The notes: generated from the sequence alone by a model not told the origin. Numbered from the stretch's first letter, positions 8,010-16,111 are shown. The stretch: 64,000 bases of DNA from Mycobacterium sp. Root135 (GCF_001426545.1 NZ_LMEZ01000001.1:310967-374966); one strand, 5' to 3'. Numbers and translations are program-made.

Positions 8010-8842
8010 CGTTGCCACGCTCCCGCCGCGGCGGTTCGCACGACGTAGTCCTCGAAGCTGCGAGGCTGCCTGCCCAGCACGGCGGCGACGTCGTCGGTCG
8101 TGGCGGCGATCAGCCCGCCTGCCATGAGCTCGAACATGTCGGCGACGGAGCGGGCCTCCTGTTCGCTCAAGCCCTGCTCGACCGCGGCGGCGATGTACTC
8201 CGCCGTCGACACCTGCTTGTAGGTGATGGGCAGTCCCGACGCGCGGGAGATCTGCTCGACCGCCTCGCCGAACGTGAGGCCACGCGGGCCGGTCAGCTCG
8301 TAGGTTCGTCCGGCGTGGTCGCCGGGTCGGGTCAGGACCGCGGCGGCCACGGCGGCGACGTCCTCGACGTCGATGAACGGCTCTGGCACCTCACCGGCGG
8401 GGAGCGCCAGCTCGCCGGCGACCAGCGGCGCGTGGAAGACGTCCTCGTCGAAGTTCTGCTGAAAGTTCGACGCCCGCACGATGGTCCACTCCAACGACCC
8501 GCCGCGAACCGCGTCCTCGGCGGAGCGCGTGTCCCGCCCGAACGGGGAGTCGCCCCAGGTGTCGGCACCACGACCCGAGAGCAGTACCAGTCTGCGCACT
8601 CCGGCCGCCTCGGCCGCGGCGACGAAGTCGTCCGCCGCCCCCACCCGGCCGGGGGCGATCAGGTAGACGGCGGTGATTCCTCGAAGCGCGGCGTCCCAGG
8701 TGTCGGGTTCGGTCCAGTCGAACCGGACCTGGCTGGATCGCGAGGCGGTGCGGACGGGGGTACCCGCGAGGCGTAAGCGGGCGGCGACGCGTCGGCCGGT
8801 CTTGCCGGTGGCGCCGAGGACCAGGGTGTTGTCAGTGCTCAT
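8006..8842 (-). CDS. NmrA-like NAD(P)-binding oxidoreductase
   Basis: 278 residues. Starts MSTDNTLVLGATGKTGRRVA with the Rossmann GxxGxxG motif, then YLIAPGRVGAADDFV and LLSGRGADTW, typical of the atypical-SDR NmrA/HSCARG group that senses or uses NAD(P)H. The catalytic Tyr-x3-Lys is not evident, as in many of this group. Divergent from an AraC-type gene 82 bases away that probably controls it; the gap carries an imperfect dyad (CAACG...CGTTG). Confidence 0.82.
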   Translation of the reverse strand: MSTDNTLVLGATGKTGRRVAARLRLAGTPVRTASRSSQVRFDWTEPDTWDAALRGITAVYLIAPGRVGAADDFVAAAEAAGVRRLVLLSGRGADTWGDSPFGRDTRSAEDAVRGGSLEWTIVRASNFQQNFDEDVFHAPLVAGELALPAGEVPEPFIDVEDVAAVAAAVLTRPGDHAGRTYELTGPRGLTFGEAVEQISRASGLPITYKQVSTAEYIAAAVEQGLSEQEARSVADMFELMAGGLIAATTDDVAAVLGRQPRSFEDYVVRTAAAGAWQR

Positions 8843-8924
8843 GACGTCCATTCAACGCAGGCCCGTTGGACGAAGCCATGGGTGATCGGCCGAATTGCAT
8901 GTGTAATCGTCTAGCTTGGCTGTC

Positions 8925-9854
8925 GTGAGCGTCTTCGACGACCTGATCCGCGGGGTACGGGCCAACGGCTCGTTGTTCGGCAGTTCGACACTGTCGCCGC
9001 CGTGGGCGCTGCACTTCGTCGACGGTGCGCCGCTCACCCTGTGCACCGTCCTCGGTGGATCCGGGTGGATCGTCGCCGACGGCTGTCCGCCCGAACCGCT
9101 ACGCCCCTACGACACGATCGTCGTGCGGGGTCCGGCGACGTTCACCTTCGTCGACGAGGTGGGAACGACGGCGGAGCCGATCGTTTGCGGCGAGGACTGC
9201 GCGACACCCGACCAGGGCGGAACGCGGCATCGGCTCGGTTGGAGCGACGTCGACGAGGGCGTGGGTGGGACCACCCTCATCGTCGGCGCCTATCCGGTCC
9301 GCGGCGAGATCAGCCGCCCACTGTTGGACGCCCTGCCGGTGATACTGCGCGTGGATGCCGGGGGCACGGGCGACCCGGTGCTCGACCACCTCGCGGCGGA
9401 GGTGGCCGTCGACGTCCCGGGTCAGCAGGTGGTGCTGGACCGGTTGCTCGACTGGATGCTGGTGTGCACGCTGCGCGAGTGGTTCGACCGGCCGGACGGC
9501 GAGCCGCCGGCGTGGTGGGCCGCGCAGCGCGATTCGGTGGTCGGTGACGCCTTGCGTCTGCTGCATGCCGACCCGGCGGCGCCGTGGACGATCGCCTCGC
9601 TGGCCGAGGGCGCGAAGGTGTCGCGGTCGACGTTGGCCAAGAGATTCGCCGACCTGGTCGGAGAACCTCCGCTGACGTACCTCACCAGGTGGCGCATGAC
9701 GATCGCGGCCGACCTGCTGGTCGAGCGGGAGAAGGCCACCATCGCCGACGTCGCCCGCGAGGTGGGGTACTCGGACCCGTTTGGTTTCAGTGTGGCGTTC
9801 AAGCGGGTCCGCGGCGTCAACCCCAGCGAGTTTCGGCGAGCGCTCAGCCCGTGA
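8925..9854 (+). CDS. AraC-family regulator with cupin_6-type ligand domain
   Basis: 309 residues. The N-terminal domain (VFDDLIRGVRANGSLFG to about 190) matches the cupin_6 domain of AraC proteins placed next to reductase/NmrA genes; the C-terminal AraC domain is clear (IASLAEGAKVSRSTLAKRF and IADVAREVGYSDPFGFSVAFKRV). GTG at 8925 gives the usual N-terminus; a TTG lies three codons upstream. Probably activates the divergent NmrA-PPOX operon. Its last 11 bases overlap the 3' end of the FKBP gene on the other strand. Confidence 0.85.
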   Translation: MSVFDDLIRGVRANGSLFGSSTLSPPWALHFVDGAPLTLCTVLGGSGWIVADGCPPEPLRPYDTIVVRGPATFTFVDEVGTTAEPIVCGEDCATPDQGGTRHRLGWSDVDEGVGGTTLIVGAYPVRGEISRPLLDALPVILRVDAGGTGDPVLDHLAAEVAVDVPGQQVVLDRLLDWMLVCTLREWFDRPDGEPPAWWAAQRDSVVGDALRLLHADPAAPWTIASLAEGAKVSRSTLAKRFADLVGEPPLTYLTRWRMTIAADLLVEREKATIADVAREVGYSDPFGFSVAFKRVRGVNPSEFRRALSP

Positions 9855-10470
9855 TGCCGAGGATCTTGATCGCGAAGACGAGCGAGTCGCCCTTCTGGAT
9901 GCCGGCGCTCGGCTGTCCCTCGGGGTAGCCGTCGGCCGGGTCCATGGCCACCGCGACGGTGGACCCGACGTTCTGGCCCGCGATGGCCTTCTGGAAGCCG
10001 GGGACGACGCCGCCGAGTGGAAACTCGGCAGGCTCGCCACGCTGGTAGCTGCTGTCGAACACGCTTCCGTCGCGACCGTTGACGCCCATGTAGCAGACAG
10101 AGACCGTCGCCGTGTCGGGGACGACGGGGCCGGAGCCGGCCTGAAGGGTGTGGACCTGGGTCGCGGTGACGCTGAACGGCCCGGTCACCGTGACCTCCGG
10201 TGCAGCCGAGTCCGTCGACCCGGTGACGGCGACGGTGCCGGTCGCGCCTGGCAGCGTCCACTCGGGGGTTCCACCGGCGGCGGGGGCCGCCGACGGGCAC
10301 GACGCCGCGGCGGGTGCGGCCACGGCCGACGAGGTGCTCGCGGCAGCTGAAGACGAGCCGGGTTCGGCGTCGGCGTCGGAGCCGCACGCGGCGAGCATCA
10401 TGACGAGCGGCGTGGCACATGCCACGAACGCGACGGAACGGGACCCGCGAGTTGAATTCACGGTGGCCAC
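9844..10470 (-). CDS. FKBP-type peptidyl-prolyl isomerase lipoprotein
   Basis: 208 residues. Lipoprotein signal peptide with lipobox LAAC (C29), then a Ser/Ala-rich linker. The C-terminal domain is FKBP-like: GSVFDSSYQRGEPAEFPLG, VVPGFQKAIAGQNVGSTVAVAMDPADGYPEGQP and LVFAIKILGI. Acts outside the membrane, presumably in folding exported proteins. The aromatic pocket is only partly conserved, so PPIase activity may be weak. Confidence 0.87.
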   Translation of the reverse strand: MATVNSTRGSRSVAFVACATPLVMMLAACGSDADAEPGSSSAAASTSSAVAAPAAASCPSAAPAAGGTPEWTLPGATGTVAVTGSTDSAAPEVTVTGPFSVTATQVHTLQAGSGPVVPDTATVSVCYMGVNGRDGSVFDSSYQRGEPAEFPLGGVVPGFQKAIAGQNVGSTVAVAMDPADGYPEGQPSAGIQKGDSLVFAIKILGITG

Positions 10471-10500
10471 GCTACAGAAGGGGCGCTTCGCGACGGTAGT

Positions 10501-10797
10501 TCACCTCAGGTGCAGCGGCACTCCGGCGTCGTCGAACACGTCCCGTACCGCGTCGAGGAACGTCGCCCGTCCGCGCATCTCGTCGCGCAGATGCCGGCGG
10601 GACAGATCGCTGTGCTGCCAGTCGAACTCGAAGGGCTCATCCTCCGGTGTGCCGAAACCGCCACGCAGACAGTCGGCCAGGGCGTCGAGGTTGTTTCCGA
10701 AGTATCCGTCGGGACCGTTGACCGCTTGACCTATTTCCCGGTAGAAGTCCTTGGGTGTCTTGATGTTTCGTCCGTCGATTCCGATGATCCGCGTCAT
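10501..10797 (-). CDS. Barstar-type ribonuclease inhibitor
   Basis: 98 residues. MTRIIGIDGRNIKTPKDFYREIG followed by YFGNNLDALADCLRGGF is the barstar fold signature (the FGxNLDALxDxL segment lines the inhibitory helix); an acidic stretch EDEPFEFDW follows. Should bind and neutralise the RNase encoded immediately upstream. ATG overlaps the RNase stop codon by four bases (ATGA), so the two are translationally coupled. Confidence 0.88.
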   Translation of the reverse strand: MTRIIGIDGRNIKTPKDFYREIGQAVNGPDGYFGNNLDALADCLRGGFGTPEDEPFEFDWQHSDLSRRHLRDEMRGRATFLDAVRDVFDDAGVPLHLR

Positions 10798-11213
10798 GGC
10801 TGCCCGCCCGCGTCGGTGACCAGGCAGAAGGAGTCGTAGTGGTCGGCGGTGTAGAAGTACTCGCGGGGATCGGTCACCGGTGATCCGCCGGTGACGATGC
10901 GCCGCGTCGACCGGTTGTGCGCTCCCGGTGTGATCACCGTGTACTCCCGGTAGTAACTCCTCACCTGGTCGGGCAGGTGGCCCTCGCGGTTGCCGAACAC
11001 CGCCCCGTCGTCGTGCGGAAAGGTGAAGGGGCCGTTCGAGTGGATCGCCCGAAGGGTGTCGCGGACCTCGGGCGGCAGGGTCGCCACCGGGCAGGTCCGG
11101 GCGTCCGACGCCGTCGGCGTGGCGGGCGGCGACGACGGCGCCAACGCCCAGGCGACGGCGGCGACGATCAGTCCGCACAGGACGACGAGTGCCAGCCTTC
11201 CCCGTCGGCTCAC
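10794..11213 (-). CDS. Exported guanyl-specific ribonuclease (barnase/RNase Sa type)
   Basis: 139 residues. A single N-terminal hydrophobic segment (about 7-25) acts as signal or anchor. The domain has the microbial RNase core: LPPEVRDTLRAIHSNGPF, then NREGHLP, YYREYTVITPGAHNRSTRRIVTGG and YFYTADHYDSFCLV. The Glu in YREYTV, Arg in STRRIV and His in ADHYDSF are the expected catalytic residues. Two Cys (TCPVA, SFCLV) match the single disulfide of RNase Sa. Paired with barstar downstream. Confidence 0.88.
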   Translation of the reverse strand: MSRRGRLALVVLCGLIVAAVAWALAPSSPPATPTASDARTCPVATLPPEVRDTLRAIHSNGPFTFPHDDGAVFGNREGHLPDQVRSYYREYTVITPGAHNRSTRRIVTGGSPVTDPREYFYTADHYDSFCLVTDAGGQP

Positions 11214-11309
11214 CTGCGCTCCCTCTTACGTCGGATCGTTCGTCGACTACATCATCGCCCCCTGGCGTGCCGTCGGGGGCATGCCGTGACCGGCTGGCAT
11301 TCTGGGTGG

Positions 11310-11855
11310 GTGACGAAGGTGCGCGTCGCCGAATCGGGAGAGCTGAGTCAGAGCCAGTTGGACACCGCCGAGGCGTTGGTCCGCTCGGCGTTCGGTGACG
11401 GTTTCCGGCCGCACGATTGGTTGCACGGCGTCGACGGAGTGCACGTGGTGATCAGCGAGGGCGGCGTCCTGCTCGCGCACGCCTCGGTGGTCACCCGCAC
11501 CCTGCGCCACGACGGCCGCGACTTCGAGACCGGGTACGTCGAAGCGGTCGCGGTGCACGAGGGCCATCAGGGCCGCGGCCTTGGTCGTCTGGTGATGGAT
11601 CACGCCGAGTCCGTCGTCCGAGGGCGGCATGTCCTCGGGGCACTCAACGCGGTGCAGAGCGCGGTGCCGTTCTACGCCGCCCGCGGCTGGGTGCCGTGGG
11701 AGGGAGCCACTTTCGCCGACACGCCGGAGGGATTGGTCGACACCTTCGACGCCGCCGACCGGATCTTGCTGTTCACGACGCCGTCGAGTGAACGGGTTGG
11801 ATTGTCGAAAGACGTTCCGCTGATTTGTGATTGGCGCGAAGGGGATCTTTGGTAG
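11310..11855 (+). CDS. Aminoglycoside 2'-N-acetyltransferase, AAC(2')-I family
   Basis: 181 residues, the same length as the mycobacterial AAC(2')-Ic. GNAT fold with the acetyl-CoA loop VHEGHQGRGLGRLVMD and the family's signatures GYVEAVAV, FYAARGWVPW and the C-terminal CDWREGDLW. Acetylates the 2'-amine of aminoglycosides such as gentamicin or tobramycin; chromosomal in mycobacteria, with a possible housekeeping role in cell-wall metabolism. GTG at 11310 gives the family length. Ends three bases before the 3' end of the dehydrogenase gene on the other strand. Confidence 0.85.
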   Translation: MTKVRVAESGELSQSQLDTAEALVRSAFGDGFRPHDWLHGVDGVHVVISEGGVLLAHASVVTRTLRHDGRDFETGYVEAVAVHEGHQGRGLGRLVMDHAESVVRGRHVLGALNAVQSAVPFYAARGWVPWEGATFADTPEGLVDTFDAADRILLFTTPSSERVGLSKDVPLICDWREGDLW

Positions 11856-11858
11856 GGA

Positions 11859-12713
11859 TCACCGGCGGAATGGCGCCAGGGCCGTCGTCTTGCGGGTCAG
11901 CTCGACGAACATCGGTTCGTGGGTCGGGTCGACCTTGACGGCCTTCCACAGCCGGTCCCGTCCCGCGGCCGAAATGGGAAGCAACGACGGGTCGCCCACC
12001 GCCGACAGCAGCGTGTCGAAGTCCTCCGCCGACGCCCGCAGCGGTCGCGGATTGGTTTCGTCGAGAGCGCGTGTGACGACGGCGGCCATCGGTCCCACCT
12101 GGAAGAGTCGCAGGGCCGTCTCGTAGTCGCCGCCGAGGACGTCGGTCAGGTCGAGTGCTTCCCGCAGCCCCACCTCGGCTGCCATGACGAAGGAGTTGGT
12201 GATGAGCTTGTAAGCGACGCCCGAACCAGCCGGTCCGACCCTTTCGACCTTGCCCAACGACGTCAGCACCGCTTCGGCGCGGTCCACTGCGGCAGGTTCG
12301 CCTCCGACCAGGAAGGTCAACGACTTCTCCCGCGCGTAGCGGACCCCGCCCACGATCGGTGCGTCGACGACCTTCACCGCGGGATCGGCGTGACGGTGCA
12401 CCGCCTCCATCATCTCCGGCGTGGTCGTCGACCCGACGACGAGCAGCGCGCCCGGTCGCAAGCCGGCCAGGATGCCCTCGTCGCCGAAGTGCGCGGCCGG
12501 AATGTCCTCGGACATGACCAAACTCAGAAGTACGTCCGCACGGGTGGCGGCGTCATACGGCGACTTGGAGCGCTGCGCTCCCGCGGCCACCGCGGCGTCC
12601 AACCGGGTCGGGTTCACGTCGAACGCCGTGACTGCGTACCCGTCCGCGATGAGGTGCGGGATCAGTTCCGATCCCATGTCGCCGACGCCAACGATGCCTA
12701 CCGAGATCGTCAT
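11859..12713 (-). CDS. 3-hydroxyisobutyrate-dehydrogenase-family NAD(P)-dependent oxidoreductase
   Basis: 284 residues. N-terminal Rossmann motif ISVGIVGVGDMGSEL, substrate segment DAPIVGGVRYAREKSLTFLVGG, and the family lysine segment GSGVAYKLITNSF. Beta-hydroxyacid dehydrogenases of this kind oxidise short hydroxy acids; exact substrate unknown. ATG at 12713 has GGAGGCAAGA upstream; an earlier in-frame ATG at 12725 is possible. Divergent from the cysteine-hydrolase gene. Confidence 0.87.
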   Translation of the reverse strand: MTISVGIVGVGDMGSELIPHLIADGYAVTAFDVNPTRLDAAVAAGAQRSKSPYDAATRADVLLSLVMSEDIPAAHFGDEGILAGLRPGALLVVGSTTTPEMMEAVHRHADPAVKVVDAPIVGGVRYAREKSLTFLVGGEPAAVDRAEAVLTSLGKVERVGPAGSGVAYKLITNSFVMAAEVGLREALDLTDVLGGDYETALRLFQVGPMAAVVTRALDETNPRPLRASAEDFDTLLSAVGDPSLLPISAAGRDRLWKAVKVDPTHEPMFVELTRKTTALAPFRR

Positions 12714-12942
12714 TCTTGCCTCCATCGGAGCCGACGCTCCTATGTGCGATTGCCTACGCAGGTCGTCGTCGACCTGCTCGTCGAAAACGTAGGCGACGCC
12801 CGGCGTCTGGCGCATTACCGTCAGCAGGCATTCGCAGACGGGCGTCAGCGGGGGTACGCACTGGTGGCGAACACCGACGACAGCGGCCGCCGACCGCGGC
12901 ATCATCAACGTGACAACCCTCGAGCGGAAAAGAGTCACCCGG

Positions 12943-13599
12943 ATGAACTGGAATCAAGCCGACACCGCCGTCGTCTTCATCGACCCGCAGAACGACGTCC
13001 TGAGCCCCACCGGCATCAACTGGGGCGCGACGGGCGCCAGCGTCACCGAGAACGACACCGTCGCGCACATGCTCGCCATCTTCAAGGCGGCAAAGGCCGC
13101 GTCGTTCGGCATGTTCATCTCACCGCACTACTTCTATCCGACCGATCACCGCTGGCTGTTCAACGGCGCATTGGAAGCCGACGAATTGAGCACCGGCACC
13201 TTCGACCGGCCAGGGCCCCTGAACCTGGACGGCTTCTCGGACTCGGGCGCAGACTGGCTCGAGGAGTTCAAGCCCTACATCGAGGATCCGAACACGGTCG
13301 TCGTCAGCCCGCACAAGGTATTCGGTTCGCAGACAAACGATCTGGTTCTGCAGCTGCGCAAACGGCGAATCAACAAGGTGCTGCTGGGTGGCATGCTCGC
13401 GAACATGTGCGTCGAATCGCACCTGCGCGATCTCTTGGAGCAGGGTTTCGAGGTCTACGTGGTCCGCGACGCGGTTGCGGGACCGCGTCACCCCGAGTGG
13501 GGTGACGGCTATCAGGCCGCTCTGGTCAACTACCGCTTCCTCGCCCATGGGGTGGTCACCACCGAAGAGGTCGTCGCCGCAATGCGATCCAACATCTAG
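12943..13599 (+). CDS. Isochorismatase-family cysteine hydrolase
   Basis: 218 residues from the ATG; an in-frame GTG at 12910 would add 11. Catalytic triad of the family is visible: D in FIDPQNDVL, K in VVSPHKVFG and C in GMLANMCVESHLRDL. Such enzymes hydrolyse amides or vinyl ethers (nicotinamidase, carbamoylsarcosine, isochorismate). The active loop has a broad aromatic section HYFYPTDHRWLF. Divergent from, and perhaps in the same pathway as, the hydroxyisobutyrate-type dehydrogenase. Confidence 0.87.
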   Translation: MNWNQADTAVVFIDPQNDVLSPTGINWGATGASVTENDTVAHMLAIFKAAKAASFGMFISPHYFYPTDHRWLFNGALEADELSTGTFDRPGPLNLDGFSDSGADWLEEFKPYIEDPNTVVVSPHKVFGSQTNDLVLQLRKRRINKVLLGGMLANMCVESHLRDLLEQGFEVYVVRDAVAGPRHPEWGDGYQAALVNYRFLAHGVVTTEEVVAAMRSNI

Positions 13600-13615
13600 A
13601 CGGCTGAGTTCAGCT

Positions 13616-13639
13616 CCCGTGAAAGGGGTCCGTCACGGG
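13616..13639. terminator. Possible bidirectional terminator between convergent genes
   Basis: CCCGTGA and TCACGGG form a 7-bp GC-rich stem with a 10-base loop between the isochorismatase-type gene and the minus-strand secreted-protein gene, whose stop codon is in the right arm. No U-run follows, as is common in mycobacteria. Confidence 0.4.
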
Positions 13640-13950
13640 CACGGAGAGGGCAGGAACAGGCCCCAGCACCAACCCGGCGGGATCGGCGGCGGGGGAGCGA
13701 ATCCCTGGCCTGGCGGAGGCCCGGGCGGGTTGGGTCCCTCCCAGATGTTCTTCGCGACGTTGCCCTGGCCGTGGTAGACGTACCAGTAGTCGTGGCAGAC
13801 GTTTTCGTCCCAGCTCACCGGGTTCACCCGGATGTTCCCGGTGGGAACGGGTGCATCGCCGGGGCACCAGGTGAAGGGTCCGGTCGGCTGCACGTCGGCC
13901 GCCGCGACACCGGCGGACAGGCCCCGCTTTCTGCTGTGAGTGGTCGTCAC
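13633..13950 (-). CDS. Small Cys/Pro-rich mycobacterial protein with a shortened signal sequence
   Basis: 105 residues. The domain QPTGPFTWCPGDAPVPTG, NVCHDYWYVYHGQGNV, NIWEGPNPPG and a C-terminal WCWGLF resemble a group of small exported mycobacterial proteins with conserved Cys and Trp. The first 20 residues have a basic start (RKRGLS) and an AAAD end, but the hydrophobic core expected between them is missing, so export is doubtful. Function unknown. Confidence 0.6.
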   Translation of the reverse strand: MTTTHSRKRGLSAGVAAADVQPTGPFTWCPGDAPVPTGNIRVNPVSWDENVCHDYWYVYHGQGNVAKNIWEGPNPPGPPPGQGFAPPPPIPPGWCWGLFLPSPCP

Positions 13951-14105
13951 GTCGTGTCCTCCCGTTCATGCGCCACGTCGGGTGGCGTCCTCGCCCAATA
14001 AGTTCACCTCGAGGCGGTTGCTACCGATCCCAAGAAGCCGCCGAGTGGGAGGCCCCAGAACGGCGGACCGGCCGCATTAGAATCGCCGCGTCGAGGGGAG
14101 GTGTC

Positions 14106-14729
14106 GTGTCGGTGACGGTGGACGACTATTCGTGGTGGCTGACGTGGCGACCGGCGTGGGCGGAGGCCCATTGCGTGACCCTCGTCGGCGACATCACCGC
14201 CGACGGCGTGGTCGACGCACTCCACGCCGATCCGGTGACCCACGTGCACGGCGTCGACGCACTCTACGACCACGCCGTCGCCGACTGGCCCGGTGGCTAC
14301 GACCCGTCCCGAGCCGTGATCGGCGTCGCGACGCTCGACGACGGGTGGACGTTGATCGCCGAGGTCAACGGCTACGTCGGGGTGACCGAACGACTGGTCG
14401 GCCCGTTGTCGTCGGGACGAACGGTGGTGTCGCACTTCCGTAACGTCAACGCCGTCCACACCTTTCACTGGTGGCACGGCGGGCGGCTGTTGGTCGACGC
14501 CGACCTGATGTTCCCTGCAGAGCGCACCGGCACCGACCCGGACGCCATCGTCGAGCACCTCCGCGGCGTGGGCCTTCCCCTCGACGCCGACCCCGAGGAG
14601 ATCGCCGCGGTCGACCTCAGCGCAGCGGGATTTGCACTTGCCCAACGCATTACCGGTGTCGCGTGTACCCCGGTTGTGTTCGAGGACAGCGAGTTCTTCG
14701 TCGCAACGGTCGACGTGCTCGACGGGTGA
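14106..14729 (+). CDS. DUF6461-family protein
   Basis: 207 residues. Contains VDDYSWWLTWRPAWAEAHCVTLVGD, DDGWTLIAEVNGYVG, VVSHFRNVNAVHTFHWWHGGRLLVDAD and FALAQRITGVACTP, the order and spacing of DUF6461 proteins common in actinobacteria. These have no established biochemistry; some sit near polymorphic-toxin or immunity-like genes. GTG at 14106 follows GGGGAGG by five bases, which decides the start. Confidence 0.75.
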   Translation: MSVTVDDYSWWLTWRPAWAEAHCVTLVGDITADGVVDALHADPVTHVHGVDALYDHAVADWPGGYDPSRAVIGVATLDDGWTLIAEVNGYVGVTERLVGPLSSGRTVVSHFRNVNAVHTFHWWHGGRLLVDADLMFPAERTGTDPDAIVEHLRGVGLPLDADPEEIAAVDLSAAGFALAQRITGVACTPVVFEDSEFFVATVDVLDG

Positions 14730-14847
14730 CTCGAGTCGACAGGGTGCAATCCACCATCTAGTCGTCGCGAGTGTGGAGTTGTTGGCACCATTTCACCGAA
14801 TACCGTTGCACAACTACACGTTCGGCGACCGGTGGGGAGGCGACGCT

Positions 14848-15204
14848 TCAGGCAGTCCGAGACAGGCGGCCGACGAAGAGGTACCCGCGGCCGCGGACGG
14901 TGCGGATGTACCGTTGCGACTCGCCGTCGTCGCCGAGCGCGCGCCGCGCCGCCATGATCCGGCTGCTCAGCGCGGCATTCCCGACGAAGCGTCCACCCCA
15001 GACGGAATCGAACAATTCGGCCCTGGTGACGAAGCGGTCATGATGTCTGACGAGTTCGGTGATCACGGCGAAGACCTGCGGCTCGACGCTGACACGTTCG
15101 TCTCCGCGCCGCAGTTCGGCGCGACGGGTGTCGAGGACGAAGTCGTCGAAGTGCCACGCGTCGGCGGGTCGGACGTCGTCGTCGTCGTTCAGGGGATCTG
15201 GCAT
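14848..15204 (-). CDS. Stand-alone winged-helix DNA-binding protein (OmpR/CadC-type effector domain)
   Basis: 118 residues. The domain runs from FDDFVLDTRRAELRRGDERV through RAELFDSVWGGRFVGNAALSSRIMAARRALGDD to YIRTVRGRGYLFVGRL, a complete trans_reg_C winged helix. There is no receiver, ATPase or TPR domain as in its usual relatives, and no membrane segment, so it is a minimal DNA-binding protein. It overlaps the upstream cupin gene by 16 bases and is probably cotranscribed with it. Confidence 0.82.
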   Translation of the reverse strand: MPDPLNDDDDVRPADAWHFDDFVLDTRRAELRRGDERVSVEPQVFAVITELVRHHDRFVTRAELFDSVWGGRFVGNAALSSRIMAARRALGDDGESQRYIRTVRGRGYLFVGRLSRTA

Positions 15205-15632
15205 GGCGGCTCTCCGATGTCCTCGGCAAGTGGTCTCCCGACGGGATTGGCGTAGAGGACCTCGAGCACCACGGGTTCCGCGCCGAGGTTTCTGCCGACG
15301 TGCACGTGGTCGGGGCCGCTTGGTTCCGCTATGGAGTCACCTGCCGAGTAGACCCCGTCGACGGTGCAGTCGGAGGAGTAGTGGGTGAGTGTTCCCTGCT
15401 TGACGGCACCGATCACGGTGCCGTCGTGCCAGTGCCATCCTGTACTGCCGCCGGGGGCAATCGTGATGTCGCGCAGGATGAAGTCCCGTCCGTCAGCGGA
15501 CGACCGGGACAGTTCGCGTGCTTCGACGCCGCTGCTTGGCGTGGCCGTCGCGGGTGCGGTTGCCCCCACCAGCAATCCGCCGGCGGCGATCGCCGTAATC
15601 GTCACCCGGGCTTGGAGGTTCAGTCTGGTCAT
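15189..15632 (-). CDS. Secreted cupin-domain protein
   Basis: 147 residues. Signal peptide with core TITAIAAGGLLVGATAPATA, cleavage near TATPSS. The cupin fold has the metal motif GWHWHDGTVIGAVKQG and PDHVHVGRNLG, with a Cys pair (SDCTVD, PPCQIP) likely to form a disulfide outside the cell. Ligand unknown. The pairing with a winged-helix protein suggests an extracytoplasmic binding or enzyme function under its control. Confidence 0.8.
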   Translation of the reverse strand: MTRLNLQARVTITAIAAGGLLVGATAPATATPSSGVEARELSRSSADGRDFILRDITIAPGGSTGWHWHDGTVIGAVKQGTLTHYSSDCTVDGVYSAGDSIAEPSGPDHVHVGRNLGAEPVVLEVLYANPVGRPLAEDIGEPPCQIP

Positions 15633-15748
15633 CTCGGCGTCAATTCCCTTCGCGCTTCCGTTGTTTGTGCGGACGGGCAGGCGGCGTAGTCGTGACTACG
15701 TACGCATGACGTCGTCCGCGTAGTCCATCCTGGGTCGTGGATGCTCCG

Positions 15749-15832
15749 ATCTCCATCGCATGATGGGTGATGTTTAGCGACTTATTTGCGTGGATAGTGT
15801 TGTGCGACAAATCATCTCCATTTGATCTCCAT
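15749..15832. repeat. Three direct copies of ATCTCCAT in an AT-rich intergenic region
   Basis: Copies at 15749-15756, 15814-15821 and 15825-15832; the last two start 11 bases apart, one helical turn, the spacing used by OmpR/CadC-type winged helices that bind direct repeats. On the minus strand each reads ATGGAGAT. They lie upstream of the cupin-regulator pair (15633-15877 has no supported gene and is AT-richer than its surroundings) and about 45-65 bases upstream of a possible small plus-strand gene. Confidence 0.45.
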
Positions 15833-15877
15833 GGTCTCTTCATGTAGTCGGCCTGCCGGTACGCGAGGGTTGTCGGC

Positions 15878-16111
15878 ATGACAACCAACGAGTACGTCAG
15901 AACCCGCCAACTGAGCAGTGAAAGTGTTGTTCCAAGCCAAGATTCGGCTTCCGTCCATGTCGGATTCGGCCGGTTTCGCAGCTGGATTCAATCCCTACGC
16001 CGCCTGGGCGCCGGTCGGCCGCGGGCGCGCGCCATCCGGCCACGGCCGCACGTCCGTCGCCCCGACTTCGTCGAACGTGCGGCCATGGCGCGCGAGATGC
16101 ACCGGCTATGA
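15878..16111 (+). CDS. Possible small basic protein, unrecognised
   Basis: 77 residues starting MTTNEYVRTRQLSSES and ending RPDFVERAAMAREMHRL. The middle is Arg-rich. There is a weak GAGGG ten or so bases before the ATG. It overlaps the 3' end of the GNAT gene by six bases, a normal convergent arrangement, but composition is not decisive. The rest of 15633-16105 holds only the ATCTCCAT repeats and AT-rich sequence. Confidence 0.3.
   Translation: MTTNEYVRTRQLSSESVVPSQDSASVHVGFGRFRSWIQSLRRLGAGRPRARAIRPRPHVRRPDFVERAAMAREMHRL

Noticed and set aside
8843..8924. Imperfect dyad CAACG...CGTTG between nmrA-like and AraC genes
   Set aside because: Half-sites are short and arms do not align symmetrically; kept only as a remark.
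11919..13505. 528-residue plus-strand frame
   Set aside because: Runs antisense to the dehydrogenase and then over the isochorismatase gene in another frame; Arg/His-rich without recognisable domains.
15640..15888. 82-residue minus-strand frame upstream of the cupin gene
   Set aside because: In the AT-rich promoter region, no ribosome site, composition reads as random.
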